A DNA stretch of 33,541 nt from Sphingomonas azotifigens NBRC 15497 (lineage in GTDB: Bacteria > Pseudomonadota > Alphaproteobacteria > Sphingomonadales > Sphingomonadaceae). Below the pieces are notes generated by a model, which ran no database searches, had not been told where the DNA came from, and saw only the letters and a program-made list of their open reading frames with translations. The stretch spans positions 1 to 33,541 of the forward strand of contig NZ_BCTR01000066.1 of NCBI RefSeq assembly GCF_002091475.1. Direction: 5' to 3'. This document shows, piece after piece, positions 24,862 to 32,714 of the stretch (position 1 is the first letter of the stretch; each line of letters starts with the position of its first letter). The position numbers and the translations under genes are program-made.

Positions 24862-25572
24862 ATGTTCCAGCGCGTTACAATGGGGAACCGGGGCCGAGAG
24901 GAGGGCGAGAAGCCCTTCTGGATCTCGTTTGCCGATCTCATGACCGCCCTGATGGTGCTGTTCCTGCTGGTGATGAGCGTGGCGCTCCTCGCGGTCACCC
25001 GCACGATCTCGGAGCGCGAGCAGCTCGAGGCCGAGAGACAGGCGGAGATCGTAAAGCTCCTCGACCGCATCGACAAGGCTGCGAAGAAGCAGGGCATCCG
25101 CGTCGATCGGAACAGGGCCGTCATCGACTTCGGCGATCGAGCGCGCTTCGATTCGGCGAGCAACGCACTCAGCCCGGAGCAGGAACAGCTCCTGCGGTCC
25201 TTTGTCCCTGAGGTCCTCGCGATCGCCCGGGACAAGGGTGGTCAGCGTTGGCTGAAGCGGATCGTCGTCGAGGGCTTCACCGACCGGAGGGGTAGCTATC
25301 TCTACAACCTGAACCTCAGTCTCCAGCGCAGCCAGCGGGTCCTTTGTGCCCTCATGGCCCGGCCGCAGGTAGGCGAGCGGCCCATGGATCGGCGTGAACT
25401 GGAGGAGATACGGCGGCTATTCCTAGTCGGCGGCTATTCCTCCAACTCCGCGAAGGCCTCGTTGGACGCAAGTCGACGCATCGAGCTTCGTTTGGAGTTC
25501 TTCGGGGTCGATGAGCCAGCAGTCGCACCGGTCAACGCGTTCGAAGGCGAGTTCGGCACATGCGCCCTCTGA
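24862..25572 (+). CDS. zorB: ZorB, MotB-like stator with OmpA-type peptidoglycan-binding domain
   Basis: A 236-residue protein with one membrane helix near the N-terminus (KPFWISFADLMTALMVLFLL VMSVALLAV). D25, in FADLMTAL, is the conserved ion-carrying aspartate of MotB/ZorB proteins. A linker follows, then an OmpA-like domain (~80-213) with VIDFGDRARFDSASNALSPE, GFTDRRGSYLYNLNLSLQRS and DASRRIELRLEF, which binds peptidoglycan. It is the wall-anchored partner of the ZorA channel. The start at 24862 is five bases after zorA; a second ATG is at 24880. Its last 13 bases overlap the zorC start. Confidence 0.92.
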   Translation: MFQRVTMGNRGREEGEKPFWISFADLMTALMVLFLLVMSVALLAVTRTISEREQLEAERQAEIVKLLDRIDKAAKKQGIRVDRNRAVIDFGDRARFDSASNALSPEQEQLLRSFVPEVLAIARDKGGQRWLKRIVVEGFTDRRGSYLYNLNLSLQRSQRVLCALMARPQVGERPMDRRELEEIRRLFLVGGYSSNSAKASLDASRRIELRLEFFGVDEPAVAPVNAFEGEFGTCAL

Positions 25573-27242
25573 GTCCTAGGATGGCGAGACTGAAGCAGCG
25601 GCTGACCGACGTCGGCGCAGCGGCTTTCAGGGACATGCCAGAACCGGACCTCCGTGCCTTGAAGGGACATGTGCAGTCGCTTCAGGCGATGCTTAGCGGA
25701 GCGGGGGCAGGCGCCGGCGCGTCGAATGACCGTATCCATACGGAGCTCGTCAGGTTTCGCGAGACAGGGAAGCTCCATGATGTCCGGTCCGCGCGTCTGG
25801 TGAGCTGGGGCACCCGCCTCCGGTCGATGGGCCAACCCGCCCTGATCGAGGACGGAGACCGGTTCGATCCGCTCCTGAGCGAGATAGACTCATTCCGATC
25901 GATGCCCCGCCCATACAGGCGATGCTGGCGCGGACTTCTGGACGGTTATGTGAACTACGACCCCAGCAGTGCCCGTGGAGCAGGTGATCGCAACTGGCGA
26001 GTGCTGCGGGAATATCTGAACGACAACCTTCCGCAGTTGGAGCGTTCCGGGCAGGCGCCTGACTGGCTCGCAGCGATAGACGACCATGCGAACCTTCTTA
26101 CGGAAGACCCGTGCACCCGCTACGGCGCAGAGATCCTGACCGGTGAGGGGAATTCTCTCGAAGTCCTTCGCCGCGATCTTTCCGTCGGCGACACGTCCTG
26201 GATCGGACAGCGGATATTCGAGGCGCAGATCGAGGCTGCAGTAAGATTCGACGACCGCAGGTTCCGTGATGTTCTTCCACGCGTCATCGGACTGATCGAG
26301 GAGCATGACGTGCTCGCCAACGAGGGTCTGTCCCGCGTGCTCGACCGCTACGCCGAATGCGCGTCGATCGAGGTAGATCCGGCGCTGTGCGAGACCTCCG
26401 TCGCCCGGTGGGGCAATCCGTGGTTAGAACGGAACGACACGCTCTGGACGCTGGTCCGTCCGGAAACGCGGAGGATGGTGTCGTCCTGGCACAAGCTCCG
26501 GCTGATCGAGGACTTCTTCAACCTGCTTTCTGCCGATGGGATCAACGACCAGCGACGTATCAACTTCTGGAAGCGCCATGTCGATCAGATCAGCGACATG
26601 CACTTCGCGCTCGGCGATGCCGCGTATCGTGATCCGCGGCCGAGCTTCAAGGCTCTTCGCCAGATGATGAAGGGCCGTATGATGAGCCTGACGAGCGGGG
26701 GCGTATCGAGCAACAACGCCTTCATCATGCGCATCGCGGGTCACGTCTACGTGGAGTTCGGCGAGGAGGGCAACGCCATGTTCGCCTTCGACGCCGCGAA
26801 GCTGCCGTTCGACCTTACGAAGATGCAGATTGCCGGCAACAAGACGGCGCTCAAGCATCCGAGCAACGTGGCGCGCATCATTCACAAGGATGGCGTTGGC
26901 GAGCGGTGGGAGCATAAGGCCGACCGTCTCATCGCTTCCCTCTCAGCCGCAAGAGGTGGCCCCCAGGTCAGTCATACGACGCCGTCCTACGGCGCACGTC
27001 CATCCGCACCACCGCCGTCTAGTGCAATGGCATCACGCTCATCATTGACCGATTCAAGTGTTGGCAAAGATGCTGAGCTCTTTGCCTTTCTTGCCAAGCA
27101 CGGGATCAAGACATCAGATTCGCGTGAGAAGGGAGGTTCGCTCTGGGCATACGCTCCGCGTTCCGGTCTGGCCGCGAACGAGCTCACCCGTAGGAATTTC
27201 GCCTGGGCGGAGCGCCGCGGCGCCTGGTATCTTCGTTCATGA
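25560..27242 (+). CDS. zorC: ZorC, EH-signature domain protein of type I Zorya
   Basis: A 560-residue soluble protein with the EH-signature domain in its C-terminal part. The signature pair here is E399 (HVYVEFGEEGNAMFAFDAAK) and H442 (RIIHKDGVGERWEHKADR), 43 residues apart, the same spacing as the E400/H443 pair reported essential in E. coli ZorC. The N-terminal ~330 residues are helical with no other recognised domain, and the last ~90 form a Ser/Ala-rich linker plus a small basic end (LTRRNFAWAERRGAWYLRS). ZorC is thought to act on DNA together with ZorD; it defines type I Zorya. It overlaps zorB by 13 bases and its stop overlaps the zorD start as ATGA. Confidence 0.9.
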   Translation: MRPLSPRMARLKQRLTDVGAAAFRDMPEPDLRALKGHVQSLQAMLSGAGAGAGASNDRIHTELVRFRETGKLHDVRSARLVSWGTRLRSMGQPALIEDGDRFDPLLSEIDSFRSMPRPYRRCWRGLLDGYVNYDPSSARGAGDRNWRVLREYLNDNLPQLERSGQAPDWLAAIDDHANLLTEDPCTRYGAEILTGEGNSLEVLRRDLSVGDTSWIGQRIFEAQIEAAVRFDDRRFRDVLPRVIGLIEEHDVLANEGLSRVLDRYAECASIEVDPALCETSVARWGNPWLERNDTLWTLVRPETRRMVSSWHKLRLIEDFFNLLSADGINDQRRINFWKRHVDQISDMHFALGDAAYRDPRPSFKALRQMMKGRMMSLTSGGVSSNNAFIMRIAGHVYVEFGEEGNAMFAFDAAKLPFDLTKMQIAGNKTALKHPSNVARIIHKDGVGERWEHKADRLIASLSAARGGPQVSHTTPSYGARPSAPPPSSAMASRSSLTDSSVGKDAELFAFLAKHGIKTSDSREKGGSLWAYAPRSGLAANELTRRNFAWAERRGAWYLRS

Positions 27243-30200
27243 TCTGGGGTAGGAAGAAGGCCAAGCCGGACGTCCGTCAGGTGGCCACGCTATCGCCCGT
27301 TGTCGATGAAGAAGGTCTCCTCCTTCCTACTGGTGCCGAGCAGACTCCCAAGGCAAAGGCTACGGCGGCGCTTCTCGACCAGTTGGCCGACGAGGGGCTC
27401 GCGGAGCGGGTCGATGGTGGCCACCGCCTGCAGTGGCCGCAGCTATTTGTTCTCCTTGAGGACGAGGAGGCAGCGGCGGAGCTTGAGATACTCCAACTCC
27501 CACCGTCCACAACAGCGGTTCCGAAGATCGTGAGCCGAAATTCGCTGACGGACCGCGACTTCTCAGTCGCGATCGGCGGTTGGTTCGACCTCGATCGGCG
27601 CCCCGTATCTGGAGCCCGGCTCAGGGGCGGCGCGCTCGAAGCGGACGGGGACTTCCGGCTTGTTTCTCCAGGGGTCTGGAACCTGATCGAACGCATCCGT
27701 CGTTTTGCTCGTCGATCGGAGGAGGAGCGAAATGAAGCCGACCAGCGTCGGGCCTGGGGGGAGATCCGTAAGTTGGCGGTCGCGACCGGCTCCGCCCTCG
27801 ACGACTTCCTCTACCGGACGGTGGTGCTCTCGCCGGACAGACTTCAAATGGCGCTCCGGCGTTCGGAAGGGCTGGGGCTTGTCGAGGTGGAGCCGTGGTT
27901 CGAGGGCGCGCCCGCCGACTGGCTCGAGGTGTTCGATAGGTCAGGTCAGGTGCGTGACCGTTACGACCTGCCGACGCCGGACGGGATAATCCAGGTGATG
28001 ATCTCACCCGAGGTCGGCACTGTGCTGCGCGAGGTCAAGCGCATGCCCGGTCGTCGCGTCTCAGGCGAGCGCGCCGAGGCTTTTCTCCTCAATCCGATCG
28101 CTGCGCTCGGACCGGATGCGGCCGCAGTCGTCGACGAGGAGCAGTTCGAGGAGGCAAAGCAGCAGGCGGGTATTATGTTCGAGCGGTTCGCAGCCGTGAC
28201 GCCCGAAACGCATGGCGAGGGCGCTCTGGGTCTGCTCATCACGAGCGGGACGGGCGAGGCGATCGAGACGCGTGAGGTCATGCTAGAGGAAGCGGACGTG
28301 GTCGAGTTCGTCGAGGGCGTCGAGCGGAACCTTGATCGCGGCCTTCAGCTGTTCGCCTGGGACGAATACGAGTTCGAGCTTGACGGCGACAGCAGGCTGC
28401 ATTGTGACGCCCTTCGTCGGGCGCTCGGCCGCCGTGAGGACGGCGTCATAACGCACGGTCAGGTCTACGACCTCTCGGGCTACTCCGAGCGCGTCGAGGG
28501 CATCGGCCAGGAGAGGTCCTTCTACTCCCCACAAATCGCGAAGCGCGACGACGGGGAGGGCTGGTTCCCGGAGAACCTTGTTCCTATGATCGGATGGACG
28601 GAGCCGGAAACCGATCAGCCCTGCATTCTTCCGCTCACGGACGAACTGTCGGCGGAATTGCGCGTGGGATTGGAGACGGCGAAGGCGACCGGAGCGGCGT
28701 CAGTCCCATTGAAGGGGTGTCCGACACCCATCCCGGTCCGCGAAGCCGAGGCGATCGTCTCTACCTTCGGACAGGTCAGGGATCAGGCTGCGAAGGGAAC
28801 GTTCAAGCCCGAAGCGCCTGCGCGTCGCGGGAAGAAACCCACGCTGATCCTCAAAAGCAACATAGGACAGGTGGACTACCGGGAGGAGCGGCTTGCTGCG
28901 CTCGCGGAGAAGCCGGCTCCCGCTAGGCTTCCGTCCAGTCTCCGTCCCGGCGTCGCGCTGAAGCACCACCAGCTCGAAGGGCTGGCCTGGATGCAGCATC
29001 TTCTGGCGCTCGCACCCGACAAGTGCCGGGGCGCGCTGCTGGCTGACGATATGGGGTTGGGTAAAACGCTCCAGATCCTCAGCCTCGTGGCGCGGGCGCG
29101 CGAGGAGAATCCCGACACCCCGCCGGCACTCGTAGTCGCGCCGCTCTCTCTTCTGGAGAACTGGAAGGAGGAGGCGGAGAAGTTTCTTGAGTCCGGGACC
29201 CTGAAAATCCTGACGGCCTATGGCGAGGGTCTCGCTGGACTGCGCGTAGATCGGATCTCGGTCGACGAGCAGCTCCGCCGGGAGGGTCTGGTGCGGTTCC
29301 TCCGGCCGGACTGGCGCGGCGATGCCGACCTCGTCCTCACCACCTATGAGACGCTCCGCGACCTCGAGTTTTCGTTCGCTCGTGAAAAGTGGTCGGTGAT
29401 GGTCTGCGACGAGGCGCAGAAGATCAAGAATCCGAACGCAGCGATGACCCGGGCCGCCAAGAAGCAGCAGGCGCAGTTCCGTATCGCCTGCACAGGGACG
29501 CCGGTCGAGAACAGCCTGGTCGACCTTTGGTGTCTGTTCGATTTCGTGCAGCCAGGTCTGCTCGGCGCGCTCAACGAGTTCGGCGCTACATATCGTCTTC
29601 CGATCGAAGCGAAGAGTGACGACGACAGGGCAAAGGTCGAGGAGCTGCGGGGTGTCATCACGCCCCAGCTGCTTCGACGCATGAAGGCAGACGTCGCGAC
29701 TGACCTGAAGGCGAAGGTCGTGGATGAGGCTAGCCGTAGTCTGGACATGAGCCCGTTCCAGCGCGGCCTATACGTTGGCGCCATCGACGCGTTCAGACGG
29801 GCGGGCGCGGCACCGGGGAGCCATCTGGCACTCCTCCACAAGCTCAGGTTGCTGTGTTCGGACCCGGATGAGAGCGCCGGCAGTTCCTATGATCCGGTGG
29901 ACAGCTATCGGTCCCGGTCGCCGAAGCTCGACTGGCTGATTGAGATCCTTGGGACGATCCAAGACCGTGGGGAGAAGGCGATCGTCTTCTGCGAGTTCAA
30001 GGCGATCCAGCGCCTGATCAAGCATTACGTGCAGGAGGCCTTCGGCGTCCCTGTAAAGATCATTAATGGCGATACGACCGCACTGGCGAGCGCCATCGAC
30101 AGCCGGCAGAAGATGATACGCTCGTTCCAGGAGCAGCCCGGGTTCGGCGTGATCGTCCTGTCTCCTGTGGCCGTCGGGTTCGGCGTGAACATGCAGGCGG

Positions 30201-30460
30201 CGAACCACGTGATTCATTTCACCCGGACCTGGAATCCCGCGAAGGAGGATCAGGCGACCGACCGTGCATACCGCATCGGTCAGACGAAGGACGTGTTTGT
30301 CTACTATCCGACCGTGTCCGCAGGAGACTTTAAGACGTTCGATGTGAAGCTGGATGAGCTTCTGGAACGGAAACGCTCGCTGGCGAGCGACATGCTCAAT
30401 GGTAACGGTGAGATCGGTCTTCGCGACTTCGACGTCGACGAGCTACGGCCGGTTGACTAG
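27239..30460 (+). CDS. zorD: ZorD, SNF2-family helicase/translocase of type I Zorya
   Basis: A 1073-residue protein. The N-terminal ~560 residues are the ZorD-specific region (acidic, including GLLLPTGAEQTPKAKATAAL). The SNF2 engine then starts at LKHHQLEGLAWMQ. Walker A is DMGLGKT (K609), Walker B is DEAQ (D724/E725, near the D730/E731 pair mutated in E. coli ZorD), motif III is CTGTPVENS, and motifs V-VI include NHVIHFTRTWNPAKEDQATD followed by RAYRIGQT. All ATPase motifs are intact. The gene overlaps zorC by four bases (ATGA). In the Zorya model ZorD is the DNA-acting effector recruited after ZorAB senses phage. No extra nuclease domain is obvious beyond the SNF2 fold. Confidence 0.93.
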   Translation: MIWGRKKAKPDVRQVATLSPVVDEEGLLLPTGAEQTPKAKATAALLDQLADEGLAERVDGGHRLQWPQLFVLLEDEEAAAELEILQLPPSTTAVPKIVSRNSLTDRDFSVAIGGWFDLDRRPVSGARLRGGALEADGDFRLVSPGVWNLIERIRRFARRSEEERNEADQRRAWGEIRKLAVATGSALDDFLYRTVVLSPDRLQMALRRSEGLGLVEVEPWFEGAPADWLEVFDRSGQVRDRYDLPTPDGIIQVMISPEVGTVLREVKRMPGRRVSGERAEAFLLNPIAALGPDAAAVVDEEQFEEAKQQAGIMFERFAAVTPETHGEGALGLLITSGTGEAIETREVMLEEADVVEFVEGVERNLDRGLQLFAWDEYEFELDGDSRLHCDALRRALGRREDGVITHGQVYDLSGYSERVEGIGQERSFYSPQIAKRDDGEGWFPENLVPMIGWTEPETDQPCILPLTDELSAELRVGLETAKATGAASVPLKGCPTPIPVREAEAIVSTFGQVRDQAAKGTFKPEAPARRGKKPTLILKSNIGQVDYREERLAALAEKPAPARLPSSLRPGVALKHHQLEGLAWMQHLLALAPDKCRGALLADDMGLGKTLQILSLVARAREENPDTPPALVVAPLSLLENWKEEAEKFLESGTLKILTAYGEGLAGLRVDRISVDEQLRREGLVRFLRPDWRGDADLVLTTYETLRDLEFSFAREKWSVMVCDEAQKIKNPNAAMTRAAKKQQAQFRIACTGTPVENSLVDLWCLFDFVQPGLLGALNEFGATYRLPIEAKSDDDRAKVEELRGVITPQLLRRMKADVATDLKAKVVDEASRSLDMSPFQRGLYVGAIDAFRRAGAAPGSHLALLHKLRLLCSDPDESAGSSYDPVDSYRSRSPKLDWLIEILGTIQDRGEKAIVFCEFKAIQRLIKHYVQEAFGVPVKIINGDTTALASAIDSRQKMIRSFQEQPGFGVIVLSPVAVGFGVNMQAANHVIHFTRTWNPAKEDQATDRAYRIGQTKDVFVYYPTVSAGDFKTFDVKLDELLERKRSLASDMLNGNGEIGLRDFDVDELRPVD

Positions 30461-30561
30461 GCGGAAGGCTTAGCCGGTATTCCAAGTCGGCTGCCCGAAA
30501 CCTGCCAGTCCGGAGACGGCCCCATTTCTGTCGTTTCAAGGTGCCGGTCCGGCAAGCGCCG

Positions 30562-30590
30562 GACGTCGGCTTCTGGCCAGACCTGCCGTT
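30562..30590. repeat. Dispersed repeat core, additional copy
   Basis: GACGTCGGCTTCTGGCCAGA followed by CCTGCCGTT matches the core of the repeat at 30688-30717 and, more loosely, 3213 and 16558. It lies only ~125 bases from the neighbouring copy, so repeats are clustered behind the Zorya operon. Confidence 0.5.
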
Positions 30591-30603
30591 AAACACGTCG
30601 CCA

Positions 30604-30720
30604 CGGAACGGCCGAAAAGTCCCAAGACACGTCAATCCCGCATTCGGCAGCAGTCGACCAACATAGGCCGTTCGTCGGGACGTGCAGGAACGTCGGCTTG
30701 TGCCAAGACCCGCCGTTCGG
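30604..30720. repeat. Dispersed intergenic repeat, copy 2b (pair with 14471-14588)
   Basis: Pairs with 14471-14588 over ~115 bases, including the identical 18-base block at 30643-30660. Its end (GAACGTCGGCTTGTGCCAAG then ACCCGCCGTT) also matches the core of the 3181 and 16526 copies, linking the two sub-families. Confidence 0.65.
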
Positions 30721-30989
30721 CGGACATGAACCTGCCGGGCTGCAATGCGCGCTACTAGTGGTCATTCCGGAAGTCGGGCCGCCATCGTGAAAACCGTCGT
30801 TCTCCAAGATAGTGGCGGCCGAGTTCCGAGTGCATTGTATCGAGGATGCGGTGGCCTTGGTGGCGGCTCACCACCGGCACCACTTCGCTCCGCCAGATCG
30901 CAGGTTTCCAGTCGAGGTGGGGGGGCGATAGCGTCGAACCGCCGCGCCAAATCGCTGTCGATCGATGCGTTCGGATCAGCGCGCCCAAG

Positions 30990-31581
30990 TCAGGCCGCCG
31001 CGCTGTCGGGTGCGGCATCGTTGGCCGCCCAAGCCGGCAATTGACCAAGATCGGCGAGTTCAGCGCGGAGCATACCGTCATAGACTTCGGGGAAGATGCG
31101 CGCGGCTGCATCCCACAATGGATGGCCTGCGGCGATCTGCCCCGCTTCGCTTCGGGCTTTGGCGAGCACGGTCTGCAGCGATGGCCGGGTCAGCACATGA
31201 CGCGCACGCGTCCTTACTACCATCATCTCGATGAGATCGGAATATCAACTATACCATTCCCCGGAGAGCCGGGCAAGGGCGTTGGAGTCTCGCATTGCCG
31301 TCGAGGCTAGCAGATACATGCGTTGGTCCAAAGGATTGCGCGCGCAGTCGGTCGGCCGGTGTTGGTAAGCGCCTCATGGATATCAAACACAGCCAATTGC
31401 CGGTTCGTGGTCATTGGCAAGGTGTCCCAGGCATGACCCGTGCAGCCGCCTTGACGATGTCGATCGGTCGGTCGCGGTGGAGTTCTTCAGCGATCCTCCT
31501 GCCTGAATCCCGATGGCGGGCCATCAGCCCCGATTTCGCTAAAGCAGCCGAACGCCCGTGCGCGAGCGATGTTGACGACAC
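30990..31581 (-). pseudogene. Frameshifted gene of unknown function on the minus strand
   Basis: Reading right to left, three segments join into one ~195-residue protein-like sequence. From a GTG at 31581: AHGRSAALAKSGLMARHRDS GRRIAEELHRDRPIDIVKAA ARVMP (stop at 31411). Then, one frame over: DTLPMTTNRQLAVFDIHEAL TNTGRP. Then, in a third frame: NPLDQRMYLLASTAMRDSNA LARLSGEWYS, an in-frame TGA at 31245-31247, and YSDLIEMMVVRTRARHVLTR ... IFPEVYDGMLRAELADLGQL PAWAAN. Two frameshifts and a stop (perhaps a 9-base insertion TATAGTTGA) make it a pseudogene. The family is not recognised. It is divergent from the NdpA-like gene. Confidence 0.55.
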
Positions 31582-31673
31582 TAACTAGAACATATAATGA
31601 ACATATATCATTGATATTGGCTAGGTGGTGAATTCGGCATACCTCGGGTTTGAGAGCAAAGGGGGAGTGCCAT
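31582..31673. promoter_or_regulatory. AT-rich divergent operator/promoter region
   Basis: Between the pseudogene start and the NdpA-like gene is a markedly AT-rich segment. It has a direct repeat GAACATATA at 31588-31596 and 31599-31607 (11-base period, one helical turn) and a dyad AATGA-N7-TCATT (31596-31612). This looks like a regulator binding site overlapping the promoter. A strong ribosome-binding site (GGGGGAG) precedes the ATG at 31674. Confidence 0.45.
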
Positions 31674-32714
31674 ATGATCGAGCCCGATCACCTCAATAAC
31701 ATCACTATTGAACGTATGATCTTCCACGTTGTCGGACCCGACGATGGCAATCTCGTGCTGCTCGAAGAAATAGATGCCGGCGATCATGCCGATTTCTTTG
31801 TCGATCGCATTCGGACCGCCTCCAATGGCGTGATGTTCGACTTCGTCGCCGCATCGCCGGTGCTGGCGTCTTTGACGCGGATCGAGGAGGATGCGAGCCG
31901 CTTCGTATCAGAGACCAAAGATCTCGCGACCCTGTTCAACACCATGCACTCGGCTGCCGCGAGCGTCGGCGTGTTCCTGATGTTCGTACTCAACGTCGCG
32001 GGTGAGCGTCTGTACGCGATCATCAAATATGACCATGAGGAAGTGCTTTCCTACACGATCGAGGAAGAGGAGGATGTGCGCCGCGCCCTCATCGCCGCGC
32101 TGACCAGCACCTTCGTGCGTTCACCCGACGCACTGCAAAAGGCAGCGATCATCCGCCTGACGGGTGCCGGCGGCGAACTGTCGGTCCGCGACCGTGTGGC
32201 GCCAAGCAAGATCACCCGCTATTTTGCTGGTTTCCTCGGTGCTCGGCGTCGGTTTCAACCGGATCAGCTCACTACGACACTCTCCGAAATCACCAAGAAG
32301 ACCGCGCGGAAACATGCCGGCACGCTCGGTCCTGCGGTCATGAGCCAGCTCAATCGGCGGGTCTATGACGCGGTCCAGGCGCAGCCCGGCTTCGATCCCG
32401 GCAATCGCGAACCCTTTCTTGCCGCCGTGTTCGGACCGCTGCCCGAAGACTCACCGGTCCGCAGCACCTTCGATAAGGAGCTGCGCAACTCGCGGATCGA
32501 AAATGAAGTGTTCGATTTCGACCGCGAAGCGGTGCCCCGGCCGCGGCGCAAGCATATGGTCACCGACGAGGGGATCGAGGTCATTTACGACCGGCAGTTC
32601 GAAGACCGTGTCCGGCGCGAAGCCCTTGCGGGCGGCGGCGAGCGGATCGTGATCGAAACCGGCGGCATTAGGGTTGAGGATGACTACGCCGAACCGCGTT
32701 CGCGCCTGCGCTGA
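31674..32714 (+). CDS. NdpA/YejK-like nucleoid-associated protein
   Basis: A 346-residue protein; the start at 31674 follows AAGGGGGAG, and a TTG at 31650 is rejected. The N-terminal half matches the nucleoid-associated NdpA/YejK family: ERMIFHVVGPDDGNLVLLEE ... DHADFFVDRIRTASNGVMFD and the core VGVFLMFVLNVAGERLYAII KYDHEEVLSYTIEEE. YejK-type proteins bind DNA loosely and have been linked to chromosome organisation. Here the gene sits in a putative island next to an unidentified overlapping gene, so a role in an island or defence system is possible but unproven. The C-terminal third is basic and specific to this subfamily (RPRRKHMVTDEGIEVIYDRQ). Confidence 0.65.
   Translation: MIEPDHLNNITIERMIFHVVGPDDGNLVLLEEIDAGDHADFFVDRIRTASNGVMFDFVAASPVLASLTRIEEDASRFVSETKDLATLFNTMHSAAASVGVFLMFVLNVAGERLYAIIKYDHEEVLSYTIEEEEDVRRALIAALTSTFVRSPDALQKAAIIRLTGAGGELSVRDRVAPSKITRYFAGFLGARRRFQPDQLTTTLSEITKKTARKHAGTLGPAVMSQLNRRVYDAVQAQPGFDPGNREPFLAAVFGPLPEDSPVRSTFDKELRNSRIENEVFDFDREAVPRPRRKHMVTDEGIEVIYDRQFEDRVRREALAGGGERIVIETGGIRVEDDYAEPRSRLR

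Larger units (their letters stand above)
30461..30989. other. Gene-free stretch after zorD made of degenerate repeats
   Basis: No gene is supported. It holds repeat copies at 30562-30590 and 30604-30720, which explain most of the short open frames there. No terminator of classical form was recognised behind zorD. Confidence 0.45.
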
